A stretch of DNA of 64,000 nucleotides from Bog-159 sp035602155. GTDB lineage: Bacteria; Acidobacteriota; Terriglobia; Bryobacterales; Bryobacteraceae. How positions within the stretch are numbered: the first letter of the stretch is position 1; every line of letters begins with the position of its first letter. The stretch is taken from NCBI GenBank assembly GCA_035602155.1, contig DATNMW010000133.1, positions 3,125-67,124 of the forward strand, written 5' to 3'. Shown here one piece after another: positions 16,326 to 24,626 of this stretch. The translations under genes and the position numbers were made by a program. The notes under the pieces are model-generated. The model was not told the DNA's origin. It saw only the letters and a program-made list of their open reading frames with translations, and did no database searches.

Positions 16326-17195
16326 TTAGTTTTCGCCGCCGCCCCGCGCGTTGCTCATGCGCGCCAGCTCCTTTCGGAATAGCGGATTGGCGGGATAGTC
16401 GTGCGCCAGGCTCTCCAGCAGCTTTCCGGTTTCGCGCGGGTGCTTCTCGCGCAGATCGATGATGCCCAGCAGGATCTTGGCGAAGGGCTTGAAGTAGTGT
16501 CCGTCGCGCACGACCAGTTCCAGGTTCTTGACGCCCTGCTCCTTGCTGCCCTGCACGTTGTCGAACCGCACGAACCAGCGAATGAAGAACGGCAGGCTGC
16601 CCACCATGTACTCCGATATTCCGGCGGTGATGTAAGCGTCCACGCAAGGGGGATTCAGCTTCAAAAGCTGCTGCGCATAGCTGTTGGACCGCTTGGCGGG
16701 TGATAGGCTGGCAATCTGGTGCTTCTCCACGAACGCCATGTAGTCGGTAGTGACGCCCTCCACGATGGACATGGAAAATAGCGCCTGGCGATCGTTCGGG
16801 TTGGCCGCCAGGGCGGTCTCCGCGCGGGACTGCGCGTCTTCCAACGCCTTCAGAAACTTCGCCCGCACGTCGGGATCTGGCCGCAGACCCCTCTTGTCCG
16901 CGATGTGCTTGTCACTGGTCAGAAACTCGGACTCCAGGATGCCTAGCCGGTCCAGTTCAAAGAAAAGGTACGCCGAGGCGCGGATTGCGTACCCCAACGG
17001 TTCCTTTGGGTGCGCCGCGATATACCGGTTGATATCGGCGTGGGCCGCCGGGAAGTTGAAATTGTAGAGATGATCGAAGGCCTCCGCAATGTCCGCGGAG
17101 TCGGCGCCACAAGCTCCCTCGCCCGCCTCCGTCGGCGCCATCCCCGCCATTATGGGCGCACACACGAATAATCCCAATACCCAGAACCGCAACAT
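16326..17195 (-). CDS. Exported TPR-like conserved hypothetical protein
   Basis: 289 aa. A signal peptide (LRFWVLGLFVCAPIMAG) is followed by an all-helical protein with TPR-like pairs: AFDHLYNFNFPAAHADINRY, ALEDAQSRAETALAANPNDR, and a C-terminal KILLGIIDLREKHPRETGKLLESLAHDYPANPLFRKELA. No catalytic motif is seen. It probably acts as a periplasmic scaffold. It is transcribed alone, divergent from the ligase gene; the 64-base gap between starts must hold both promoters. Confidence 0.75.
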   Translation of the reverse strand: MLRFWVLGLFVCAPIMAGMAPTEAGEGACGADSADIAEAFDHLYNFNFPAAHADINRYIAAHPKEPLGYAIRASAYLFFELDRLGILESEFLTSDKHIADKRGLRPDPDVRAKFLKALEDAQSRAETALAANPNDRQALFSMSIVEGVTTDYMAFVEKHQIASLSPAKRSNSYAQQLLKLNPPCVDAYITAGISEYMVGSLPFFIRWFVRFDNVQGSKEQGVKNLELVVRDGHYFKPFAKILLGIIDLREKHPRETGKLLESLAHDYPANPLFRKELARMSNARGGGEN

Positions 17196-17259
17196 TCATC
17201 CCTATCCTAGCAGAGCGTCCGCGGCAGTCGCTCTTTGGATGCTGTACAATTCAGTCCAT

Positions 17260-18768
17260 ATGAAATCGGTTTTGACCCCCTTGGACTTTCTGGCGCGGAG
17301 CGCCTGGGTGTATCGGGATCGCATCGCAGTGGTCGATGGAGACCGGCGATTCACCTATGCGGAGTTCAACCAGCGGGTACACCGGCAGGCCAGCGCGCTG
17401 CGGGCTTTTGGTGTTCTGCCCGGCGATCGCGTGGCGGTGCTGGCTGCCAATTCGGCGGGCGCGCTGGAGGCGCACTTCGGCGTGTTGCTGGCCGGCGCAG
17501 TCCTGGTGATGCTGAATACGCGGCTGCAGGCGGGCGAGTTGGCGTGGATACTGAACCACTGTGAGGCGCGCGTGGCGATTGCGGATCCCGAGCTCGCCGC
17601 GGGGCTGCCGCCGCACATCCGCGCGATTACGGACTACGAAGGCTGGCTCGCGCAGGGCGAGTTTCCAGCGGCGGGCACACCGCCGCCCGAGGAAGACGGC
17701 TTCATCGCCATCAACTACACCAGCGGGACCACGGGGTTTCCGAAGGGTGTGATGTACACGCATCGCGGCGCATATTTGAACGCGCTGGGCGAAATTATTG
17801 AACACGGCCTGACGAGCCGTTCGGTGTACCTGTGGACGCTGCCGATGTTCCATTGCAACGGCTGGTGCTTTCCGTGGGCGGTTACGGCGGCCGGCGCGCG
17901 GCACGTCTGCTTGCGGCAAGTGGACCCGCGGAAAGTGGTGGAACTGATTCGCGCGGAGGGAGTGACACATCTGTGCGGCGCGCCGGTGGTGGTAAGCACG
18001 CTGACACAATACTGCGCGGCGCAGGGCATTCGGTTTCACGGCGGGTTGAAGATCGTGACGGCGGGCGCGCCGCCGGCGCCCGCAGTCATACGTGCGGCCG
18101 AGGAGATCGGCGCCAGCCTGGCGCACGCCTACGGCCTGACAGAGACGTACGGGCCGCACGCCATCTGCGCGTGGCATCCGGAGTGGGACGCTCTGCCGGC
18201 GGCGGAACGCGCACAACTCCGCGCGCGACAGGGTGTGCCGTTTACCGTGGCGGGCACGGACCTGCGCGTGGTGGACGGGGACATGCGCGATGTTCCGGCG
18301 GACGGCCAGACCATGGGTGAAGCCGTCATGCGCGGTAACAATGTGATGCTGGGGTATTATAAGAATCCGGAAGCCACCGGGGATGCGTTTCGCGGCGGAT
18401 GGTTCCATTCGGGCGACTTAGCGGTCATGCACCCGGATGGATACATCGAGGTGCGCGACCGCCAGAAGGACATCGTAATTTCGGGTGGCGAGAACATTTC
18501 GTCAATCGAGGTGGAGAAGGTTCTGGCCGAGCATCCGGCAGTGCTGGAGGCGGCCGTGGTGGCTGCGCCGGATGAAAAATGGGGCGAAGTGCCGAAGGCT
18601 CATATCGGACTGAAACCCGGGCAAACGGCTACGGCCGAGGAATTGATCGCGTTTTGCCGCGCGCGGCTGGCGCATTTCAAGTGTCCGAAGCTGGTGGAGT
18701 TTGGAGTGTTGCCGCGGACGGTAACGGGGAAGGTGAGGAAGAACGAATTGCGGGCGCGGTTACAATGA
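17260..18768 (+). CDS. AMP-forming acyl-CoA synthetase/ligase
   Basis: 502 aa from ATG 17260; the ORF extends further upstream but into the divergent gene. ANL-superfamily adenylating enzyme: it activates a carboxylate as acyl-AMP and then usually transfers it to CoA. P-loop YTSGTTGFPKGVMYTHRG near residue 150, LPMFHCNGWCFPW, A5-like YGLTETYGPHAICAWH, A7 GWFHSGDLAVMHPDGYIEV, A8 RQKDIVISGGENISSIEVE and A10 PRTVTGKVRKNELR with the catalytic Lys are all present. The family resembles medium/short-chain acyl-CoA synthetases. Its stop overlaps the radical SAM start (ATGA), so both products are made together. Confidence 0.93.
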   Translation: MKSVLTPLDFLARSAWVYRDRIAVVDGDRRFTYAEFNQRVHRQASALRAFGVLPGDRVAVLAANSAGALEAHFGVLLAGAVLVMLNTRLQAGELAWILNHCEARVAIADPELAAGLPPHIRAITDYEGWLAQGEFPAAGTPPPEEDGFIAINYTSGTTGFPKGVMYTHRGAYLNALGEIIEHGLTSRSVYLWTLPMFHCNGWCFPWAVTAAGARHVCLRQVDPRKVVELIRAEGVTHLCGAPVVVSTLTQYCAAQGIRFHGGLKIVTAGAPPAPAVIRAAEEIGASLAHAYGLTETYGPHAICAWHPEWDALPAAERAQLRARQGVPFTVAGTDLRVVDGDMRDVPADGQTMGEAVMRGNNVMLGYYKNPEATGDAFRGGWFHSGDLAVMHPDGYIEVRDRQKDIVISGGENISSIEVEKVLAEHPAVLEAAVVAAPDEKWGEVPKAHIGLKPGQTATAEELIAFCRARLAHFKCPKLVEFGVLPRTVTGKVRKNELRARLQ

Positions 18769-19871
18769 AAGGACCCATGCGGGCGTGGAACCGGGCAAAA
18801 CTCTTGTGGGGCTATCTGGCGCGGCGTTCGAAGCTGGCGGCCCTGCCGGTGGAGTACATCGTGGAGACCACCGCCAAGTGCAATCTCTACTGCCCGATGT
18901 GTCCGCGCGAGACGCACAAACAGCCCAAGGCAGACATGTCCGCCGAGGTGTTCGAGCGCGTGGTGCGGGAATCCGGAAGTACGGCCGAGCACATGATGCT
19001 GATCGGGTTGGGGGAGCCGTTCATGGACCCGGCGATATTCGAGCGCATCGAACTCTGCCATCGGCATAGCATCTCGACGCTGCTTTCGACCAACGGAACT
19101 TTCCTGGACGAGCGCGTGGCGGAGCGGGTGCTGGCATCGCCGCTGGAACAGATCACGCTGAGCTTCGACGGAGCCAGCCAAGAGAGTTTTGAATTCTATC
19201 GCAAGGGCGCGAAGTTCGAGAAAGTGCGCGACAACTTCGTGCGCTTCGCGAAGATGAAGGATGCGCGCGGATCGAAGCTGCAGGTGGTGGTGCAGATGGT
19301 GCGCATGGAGCGTAACGCGGGCGAAGTGGAGGAGTTCGTGCGGTTCTGGCGCGGTCTGCCGGGCGTGGATCAGGTGCGCGTCAAGGAAGACGAAACCAAC
19401 ATGATGCGTCCCGACGCGGGCCACGCCTCGGAAGACTGGAAGCATCCCTGCCATTACTTGTGGCGGGGGCCGATGTACGTGAAGCAGAACGGCGATATTT
19501 ACCCATGCTGCCAAAGCTACATGCTGGATGGCGCGCCGCTGGGCAACATCGCGGACGAGGCGCTGGAGAGTATCTGGAATGGGGCGGAGATGCAGCGCAT
19601 GCGCCGTGCGCACACCAGCGGGCGGGCTGGCGAAATCGACGTATGCGCGCGCTGCTGCACCACCATTCCACATCCCGCGCTGGTGGCGGGCAGCCTGTTG
19701 TTCCATGGCAAGACGGTGCGCAGAATGCTGCCGGCGATCGAGCGGCTGATCTACTTTTCGAAGCTGCCTGGGAAGCTGTTGCGTCCGCCCGCGGCGGCTG
19801 CGCCCAGGCAGGATCTTGTGCAAATTCACTCGGGACGGCAAGAAGGGCCGGGCCGGGGTGCGGGGGGCTAG
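18765..19871 (+). CDS. Radical SAM protein with SPASM-like C-terminal cluster
   Basis: 368 aa from the ATG that overlaps the ligase stop (a second ATG at 18777 is possible). VETTAKCNLYCPMCPRETHK holds the CxxxCxxC [4Fe-4S]/SAM motif near residue 42. LIGLGEPFMDP is the usual SAM-contacting 'GEP' strand, and ITLSFDGASQESFEFYR follows. The C-terminal region carries clustered Cys (HPCHYLWRG, YPCCQSYMLDG, IDVCARCCTTIPHP) like SPASM/twitch auxiliary-cluster domains. Substrate unknown. SPASM proteins often modify peptides, but no precursor peptide is visible next door. Coupling to an acyl ligase and a GNAT suggests a small biosynthetic route. Confidence 0.9.
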   Translation: MKGPMRAWNRAKLLWGYLARRSKLAALPVEYIVETTAKCNLYCPMCPRETHKQPKADMSAEVFERVVRESGSTAEHMMLIGLGEPFMDPAIFERIELCHRHSISTLLSTNGTFLDERVAERVLASPLEQITLSFDGASQESFEFYRKGAKFEKVRDNFVRFAKMKDARGSKLQVVVQMVRMERNAGEVEEFVRFWRGLPGVDQVRVKEDETNMMRPDAGHASEDWKHPCHYLWRGPMYVKQNGDIYPCCQSYMLDGAPLGNIADEALESIWNGAEMQRMRRAHTSGRAGEIDVCARCCTTIPHPALVAGSLLFHGKTVRRMLPAIERLIYFSKLPGKLLRPPAAAAPRQDLVQIHSGRQEGPGRGAGG

Positions 19872-19890
19872 GTGCCGGGGCTGCCGGCAT

Positions 19891-20373
19891 ATGCAAAGCG
19901 ACTCAGGGCCATTCCGGTTTCTCGATCCAGGTGAGCTCCGCGAGGGCGACATACTTCTGCGGTTAGCCGCGACCCAGCCCGCGGACCCTGTGAAGGGCTG
20001 GGTTCCGTGTTATAAGTTCCACATTGTGAGTGTAGCGGCTGGAAGCCGCGCGGGAGAAATTCGCCTGCGGGTCGGCGACAACGAAAACCTGCGCTTGTAC
20101 TGGGGGCATGTTGGCTACGGGGTCGACCCTGAACACCGGGGCCGCCATTTCGCGGCGCGCGCGCTGCGGCTGGTTCTGCCACTGGCACGGCTGCACGGAT
20201 TGTCGGAACTTTGGATCACATGCAATCCGGAAAACACGTCTTCGCGACGGACCTGCGAATACGCAGGTGCGGAATTCGTCGAGATCGTCGATTTGCCGCC
20301 ACATTTGGATATGTACCAGAGAGGCGATCGGCAGAAGTGCAGGTACCGGCTCGATCTGCGCCTTGCCCAGTAG
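19891..20373 (+). CDS. GNAT-family N-acetyltransferase
   Basis: 160 aa from ATG 19891, 20 bases after the radical SAM stop. The GNAT acetyl-CoA fold is visible: a central strand RLYWGHVGYGVDPEHRGRHF (motif A, with the Q/RxxGxG/A-like RGRHFAARAL pyrophosphate loop) followed by LWITCNPENTSSRRTCEYAGA (motif B, 'N..S...YE.AG'). The end is FVEIVDLPPHLDMY. It is the third gene of the ligase-rSAM-GNAT cassette. The acceptor is unknown. Confidence 0.85.
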   Translation: MQSDSGPFRFLDPGELREGDILLRLAATQPADPVKGWVPCYKFHIVSVAAGSRAGEIRLRVGDNENLRLYWGHVGYGVDPEHRGRHFAARALRLVLPLARLHGLSELWITCNPENTSSRRTCEYAGAEFVEIVDLPPHLDMYQRGDRQKCRYRLDLRLAQ

Positions 20374-20486
20374 AATTACGGCCGGCCTCGTGGGCACATC
20401 GGCTGGCGCTATCAACCCTGAGCGCACGATCTGCTCGCATTATTTGGTGTTCGACTGTGGCCGATCGGTGAAAAACCAAGTGAAAA

Positions 20487-20523
20487 CGGCCCGCGGCTGG
20501 TCAACCGTGACGCCTGCGGGCCG
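20487..20523 (-). terminator. Putative terminator of the 116-aa gene
   Basis: CGGCCCGC (20487-20494) and GCGGGCCG (20516-20523) form a perfect 8-bp GC stem. On the minus strand the stem is followed by TTTT and, a little further, TTTTT, so the geometry suits the minus-strand gene that ends at 20564. It lies in the junction with the convergent GNAT gene. Confidence 0.55.
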
Positions 20524-20563
20524 GAGCGCGTCTCTTCTCTTCTCTCGTCTCGTTTTGGAGTCT

Positions 20564-20914
20564 TTACTTCCAAGGCTTCACGTGGACTCTGTGCTCGCCT
20601 TGCGCATCCACGATGTCGACATGCGTCGGTAGCGTACGTTCGCCCGGCGAGCCGCCCGTCGGCCAAGTTGCGACATAGTAGGTTACGAGGTTCATGAAGA
20701 TTCCTGTTGGAGGCTGCTCCATCAGGTTGAATTTCCCGGAGTTCTCCTCGAAGAAGATCGTGAAGCCGCTTGTTCCGTAGTAGCAGGTTGCAATCAAATA
20801 GAGTACTCCTACGGTTTCATCCTGGGTGAAAGAACGTGCAAAGGCCTTGTACTCGATTGCCGTCCCGTGGCTAAGCCCCGATCGTGGCGTAGTTCCCGTC
20901 GCTGTTGCAGACAT
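20564..20914 (-). CDS. Small protein of unknown function, 116 aa
   Basis: Start at 20914, preceded by GAAAGGAGAGACGAA, a strong ribosome-binding site; the longer reading to 21019 lacks one. MSATATGTTPRSGLSHGTA opens the protein. The body is beta-rich, with aromatic strands (VGVLYLIATCYYGTSGFTIF, FMNLVTYYVATWPTGG) and a C-terminal THVDIVDAQGEHRVHVKPW. No signal peptide or membrane helix. No family recognised. It has its own terminator and a long upstream region, so it is probably transcribed alone. Confidence 0.65.
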   Translation of the reverse strand: MSATATGTTPRSGLSHGTAIEYKAFARSFTQDETVGVLYLIATCYYGTSGFTIFFEENSGKFNLMEQPPTGIFMNLVTYYVATWPTGGSPGERTLPTHVDIVDAQGEHRVHVKPWK

Positions 20915-21490
20915 TTCGTCTCTCCTTTCTGAACCAGGATTTCCATTTTGGAGCCCGGTATCCAAGAATTGTACACCAAATCGGCTCCATTGGCGCATTT
21001 GTTTTGGTATGTTTTTCATCCCGAGCCGCTCCGCCAGCTCAAACAGATGCTAATTCAGCCGGCTCCGGCACGTAAAGGCGCGGAAGTTGCTTTATTTTAT
21101 TGCGAACGATTTCTCCCGCGAACGATTTTTCCCGCACTTCTTCGCTTTTCCTTCCTTCGCTGAAGTTTCCTTTGACGTCCTATCTGCGTTTGTCCGTTCC
21201 TGTTCTGTGGCTGCAAAAGCCGTTTTAGCGGCTTCCTTGGATTTGCGTCTGCACGTCCGCCTCCCGGAGAGCGATTCAAAGAAAGATCGCCGCGACCCTT
21301 TACTGAACTCAAGCTGAATGCCGCGTCGACTCTTGCTATGGTTGCAAATGTTCTTCTTGTCGCAGCCATGCAGCGCAGGCCTCGGCATTTCGACACTGAT
21401 CTACGCGACAGCCTCCATTGGGGCCGTTTTTTGTCGGCTTTTTTTCGCCCAAACGGCCCCGGTGACCCAGGCCGGCGATATTATCTGTGT
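20915..21490. other. Long intergenic region with dispersed-repeat sequence
   Basis: Nothing protein-coding is convincing in these 575 bases; the short ORFs here are low-complexity. Two stretches (about 21178-21217 TATCTGCGTTTGTCCG..CTGTGGCTGC and about 21479-21517 TATTATCTGTGTTTATCCG..CATCTGTGGTT) match a dispersed bacterial repeat of the form ATCTGTGTTTATCYGTGTCCATCTGTGGTT-like units. The second abuts the hemL stop. Promoter for the 116-aa gene probably lies near 20930-21000. Confidence 0.45.
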
Positions 21491-22768
21491 TTATCCGTGT
21501 CCATCTGTGGTTCCAAAGGCTTTTTTCGCGGCTTCTATGGTCTTGTGGATATCTGCGTCCGTGTGCGCGGTCGACACGAAGGCGGCTTCGAATTGCGAAG
21601 GCGGAAGGTAGATGCCGCCCTCGATCATGCGGCGATGGAAGGCCGCGAACCTGGCCGTGTCCGCGCGCTTGGCGGAATCCCAGTCCGTCACAGGCTGGTC
21701 CGTGAAGAACCATGTGAACATGGCCCCCACGCGGTTCGTTGTGACACCCGCGGGCGCGGCACCGGCGATGGCTGCGGATTTAGTCTCCAGTTCGCCGTAT
21801 ACTTCCGGATGCGCTTTCAAGTACCGCAGCATCGCCAAGCCCGCGGCCACCGCCAGCGGATTGCCGGACAGCGTCCCGGCCTGATAGACCGGCCCCACCG
21901 GAGCCACAATGCGCATGATATCTGCGCGCCCGCCATAAGCGCCGATCGGGAGGCCGCCGCCGATGACTTTGCCCAACGTGGTCATATCCGGACGGATGCC
22001 GAAGCGCGCCTGCGCGCCGCCATAGGCCACGCGGAAGCCGGTCATCACTTCATCCAGGATCAGCAGCGTCCCGTGCCGCGCGGTGATCTCGCGCAGCGCT
22101 TCCAGAAAGCCGGGGCGCGGCGGCACGCATCCCATGTTGCCCACCACCGGCTCCACAATCACCGAGGCGATGCGTTCGCCGTGCGCGTGGAATGCGGCTT
22201 CCACCGCATCTACCGAGTTAAAGGGCAAAGGCAGCGTGGTATCGGTGAAGCCCTTCGGTACGCCTTGCGTATCGGCGATACCCAGCGTGGCCAGGCCCGA
22301 GCCGGCCTTCACCAGCAGCGAATCCACGTGGCCGTGATAGCAGCCTTCGAACTTCACGGTAAGATCGCGGCCGGTAAACCCGCGCGCCACGCGGATGGCC
22401 GACATGGTGGCTTCGGTGCCTGAGTTGACCAGCCGCACCATCTCCATAGAGGGCACCGCGTCGCGGATGGCCTCGGCCAGATCGATTTCCCGCTCCGTGG
22501 GCGCGCCGAAACTGGTGCCCGTCTCAAGCGCCTCGCGCACGGCTTCCATTATCGCCGGATGGCGGTGGCCCAGCAGCAGCGGTCCCCAGGAACCCACGTA
22601 GTCGATGTACTCGTTGCCATCGATGTCGAAGATGTGGGACCCCTCGCCGCGGGCGATGAAGGGCGGATTGCCGCCTACGCTGCGGAAGGCGCGCACGGGC
22701 GAGTTGACGCCGCCCGGAATTACTTGCTGTGCCCTCTGAAAAGCGGCTTCGGATTTAACGTGCGTCAT
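21491..22768 (-). CDS. hemL: Glutamate-1-semialdehyde 2,1-aminomutase
   Basis: 425 aa from ATG 22768, the normal length. It converts glutamate-1-semialdehyde to 5-aminolevulinate, the entry to heme and cobalamin tetrapyrroles by the C5 route. MTHVKSEAAFQRAQQVIPGG begins the protein, SPVRAFRSVGG and DGNEYIDYVGSWGPLLLGH are the family's N-terminal signature, LLILDEVMTGFRVAYGGAQ is the PLP-binding Asp strand, and TLGKVIGGGLPIGAYGG has the Schiff-base Lys. The longer reading to 22873 runs through a palindromic repeat and is rejected. A flavoprotein gene of the isoprenoid/chlorophyll reductase family is the upstream neighbour. Confidence 0.95.
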   Translation of the reverse strand: MTHVKSEAAFQRAQQVIPGGVNSPVRAFRSVGGNPPFIARGEGSHIFDIDGNEYIDYVGSWGPLLLGHRHPAIMEAVREALETGTSFGAPTEREIDLAEAIRDAVPSMEMVRLVNSGTEATMSAIRVARGFTGRDLTVKFEGCYHGHVDSLLVKAGSGLATLGIADTQGVPKGFTDTTLPLPFNSVDAVEAAFHAHGERIASVIVEPVVGNMGCVPPRPGFLEALREITARHGTLLILDEVMTGFRVAYGGAQARFGIRPDMTTLGKVIGGGLPIGAYGGRADIMRIVAPVGPVYQAGTLSGNPLAVAAGLAMLRYLKAHPEVYGELETKSAAIAGAAPAGVTTNRVGAMFTWFFTDQPVTDWDSAKRADTARFAAFHRRMIEGGIYLPPSQFEAAFVSTAHTDADIHKTIEAAKKAFGTTDGHG

Positions 22769-22779
22769 AGCATGCGGGG

Positions 22780-22876
22780 CTTGTGGGGCAGCTAATCTTG
22801 GCTGCAAGCCGGCTTTCCAGCCGGCTCGGAACGCGCCGGAAAGCGCGTCCGCAGGCAGGATTGCGTGCCCCACAAG
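22780..22876. repeat. Multi-hairpin palindromic repeat, copy A
   Basis: The outer stem CTTGTGGGGCA (22780-22790) pairs with TGCCCCACAAG (22866-22876), 11 bp perfect. Inside are three hairpins: CAGC/GCTG (22789-22792 with 22801-22804; the CA overlaps the outer stem), AGCCGGCT/AGCCGGCT (22807-22814 with 22819-22826, loop TTCC) and ACGCGC/GCGCGT (22831-22836 with 22843-22848). The architecture matches copies B and C while the hairpin sequences differ. It sits between the geranylgeranyl reductase-type gene and hemL. Confidence 0.8.
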
Positions 22877-22895
22877 GGAAACTGTTTGCAGTAGA

Positions 22896-24077
22896 TCATG
22901 GCCGCGCTTTGCCGGGCAGCAGGCGGCCGAGCCCCAGGCTCATGGCGATCTCGTACAAGCTGCCGTTCAAATTGCGCATCAGCCGGTTCTTCAATCCCAG
23001 ATAAGGCTGCGTGCCCGCGAACAGGTCCTGCATGACGCCGTTGAACCGGCTGCTGCGCCGCGTGAATTGCACCATGCGCGCGGGCACCGAGCCGAACAGA
23101 AACCGCCCCAGGAAGACGCGCTTGGCGAGCCGTGAGCCGAACTCCAGATCGGCGGCGAAATCCCGGCGCAGGCTGCGCCGGTAAGCCTGCAGCTTCTCCG
23201 CCAGCCCGCCGAGTTCGGAGAGCAGCGCCTTGGCCGCCAGATCGGCGGAGCGCAGCGCATAATAAATGCCTTCGCCGGTAACCGGATCCACCAGGCCGGC
23301 GGCGTCGCCCACCGCCATCCAGCCATCTCCCGCCACGCGATTCTTCCTCCACGCGGGAGTATCGAGCGACGGCAGCAGATGACTGTAGAACGCCGCGCCC
23401 TTCCAGCAGATGCCTCGCTGCGCCATATAGTTCTCCAGCCGCTTGCGCAACGAAGCGGCCGGCTCGCCCTTGCCGCAAATGCCCACCGAGAGATGGCCGC
23501 AGCGCGGAAAGATCCAGATGTAACCCTCCAGTTGCGGCAGAAATTGTATATCGATCTGGGCTTGATCTCCCGGGACGTAGTAGCCCAGCGCGGACATGGA
23601 ATCGCGGGATGTCAGTTGCGTGCCGAAATCCCGCAGCGGATTGCGCGCGCCGGTGGCGACCACGCAGAAATCCGCGTCCAGCGCGCCTGAATTGGTCCGC
23701 AAGCGCCAGCCCATGCCCTTGCGGTTGATCTCCAGCACGCGGGCTTTCTCGATGCGCGCCCCGGCGCGTTCGGCGCGCTCCAGCATCATGCGGTTCAAAT
23801 CCATGCGCGAATAGATCAGCAGAGGCTCGCTCAAATGCAGCGTGGCGGCTTTGGCCCGCGGAGCCGACAGAATCGTTTCCGTGACCACCTTCTTGGGAGT
23901 ATTGTTTTCGATCAGGAACGGATACGTGTGGTAGGCCTTGTAAGTGAGTCCGCCGCCGCAGGGCTTCTCCCACGCCAGCTTCTCGTCGAAGACCACGGTG
24001 TCCAGGCCCGCTGAAGCTAGCCGCTCTGCCGCGAAGGCCCCCGCCGGACCTCCGCCCAATATGGCGACCAGTTTCAT
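22896..24077 (-). CDS. Geranylgeranyl reductase family FAD-dependent oxidoreductase
   Basis: 393 aa. N-terminal FAD-binding Rossmann motif LVAILGGGPAGAFAAERLA, then the family motif EKPCGGGLTYKA near residue 38, CVVATGARNPLRD, and the second FAD motif GWMAVGDAAGLVDPVTGEGI near 270. This group reduces double bonds of isoprenoid chains (quinones, archaeal-type or chlorophyll side chains). In a non-phototroph it may act on menaquinone or another polyprenyl lipid. Its ATG overlaps the lipoprotein stop (24074-24077). Substrate assignment is inference. Confidence 0.87.
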   Translation of the reverse strand: MKLVAILGGGPAGAFAAERLASAGLDTVVFDEKLAWEKPCGGGLTYKAYHTYPFLIENNTPKKVVTETILSAPRAKAATLHLSEPLLIYSRMDLNRMMLERAERAGARIEKARVLEINRKGMGWRLRTNSGALDADFCVVATGARNPLRDFGTQLTSRDSMSALGYYVPGDQAQIDIQFLPQLEGYIWIFPRCGHLSVGICGKGEPAASLRKRLENYMAQRGICWKGAAFYSHLLPSLDTPAWRKNRVAGDGWMAVGDAAGLVDPVTGEGIYYALRSADLAAKALLSELGGLAEKLQAYRRSLRRDFAADLEFGSRLAKRVFLGRFLFGSVPARMVQFTRRSSRFNGVMQDLFAGTQPYLGLKNRLMRNLNGSLYEIAMSLGLGRLLPGKARP

Positions 24078-24502
24078 CTCGGACCGCTGTCCTGCGGAGG
24101 CACCGCAGGATGTCCGGGCGGCAGCGCGCCCGTGGGACGGCCACCGCCTTCCGGCATACCCATTCCGCCACCGTGCGGATTTGCGCCCATGCCGCCATGC
24201 GGGTTCTGACCGGAGCCTGCGCGGGGTTTCACCACCCAGCGGTCCCCCTTCTTTTCCAGCACGTAATGGATGGTCATAGGCTGGGCGGCATTCGATCCCT
24301 TCGGTGTGAAGATCACGGCGGCATCTACTTCGTTCTGCCGAAACACCATCCCCGCCACCGACACGTCCATCGAAGCGATGTTCAGACCCTGGCGCGTCGA
24401 GAGATAATCCATGACGCCGCGCTTGACGGCATCCTCATTTTGCATGTTGGAATGGCAGGCCGCCAGGGCAACGCAGACCAGCACCGGAAGGAATCTTCTC
24501 AC
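24074..24502 (-). CDS. Small lipoprotein with glycine/proline/histidine-rich tail
   Basis: 142 aa from GTG 24502. VRRFLPVLVCVALAACHS is a lipoprotein signal with lipobox ALAAC. A compact domain follows (AVKRGVMDYLSTRQGLNIAS, VDAAVIFTPKG, TIHYVLEKKGDRWVVKPR), then a disordered tail (GQNPHGGMGANPHGGGMGMP...GALPPGHPAVPP). The domain resembles DUF4878/NTF2-like lipoproteins in size, but this is only suggestive. Its stop overlaps the start of the flavoprotein gene, so the two are co-translated. Confidence 0.7.
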   Translation of the reverse strand: MRRFLPVLVCVALAACHSNMQNEDAVKRGVMDYLSTRQGLNIASMDVSVAGMVFRQNEVDAAVIFTPKGSNAAQPMTIHYVLEKKGDRWVVKPRAGSGQNPHGGMGANPHGGGMGMPEGGGRPTGALPPGHPAVPPQDSGPR

Positions 24503-24626
24503 GCTCTGATTATACCTGTGCGGCGCTGTGACGGGTTGCGGTACCGATCGCGACGAATGCCGCCCGCCCCACAAAACCAAACTACCCACTACCCAAAGGC
24601 CACAGGATCTGCGCACGGCAAGATGC

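Noticed and set aside
17251..18408. 385-codon ORF antisense to the AMP-forming ligase
   Set aside because: His/Arg/Gln-rich text without motifs; the opposite strand has every ligase signature.
18600..19952. 450-codon ORF antisense to the radical SAM gene
   Set aside because: Mirror of a GC-rich gene; no domain, while the sense strand has CxxxCxxC and the Cys-rich tail.
21338..22423. 361-codon ORF antisense to hemL
   Set aside because: His/Arg-rich shadow; hemL is unmistakable on the other strand.
22780..22876. tRNA-like gene from the cloverleaf outline
   Set aside because: No T-loop GTTCRA, no anticodon-like loop and stem lengths that do not fit a tRNA; treated as a palindromic repeat.
22792..24198. 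468-codon reading in another frame over the flavoprotein gene
   Set aside because: Arg/Gly/Ala text; the 22896-24077 frame has both FAD motifs.
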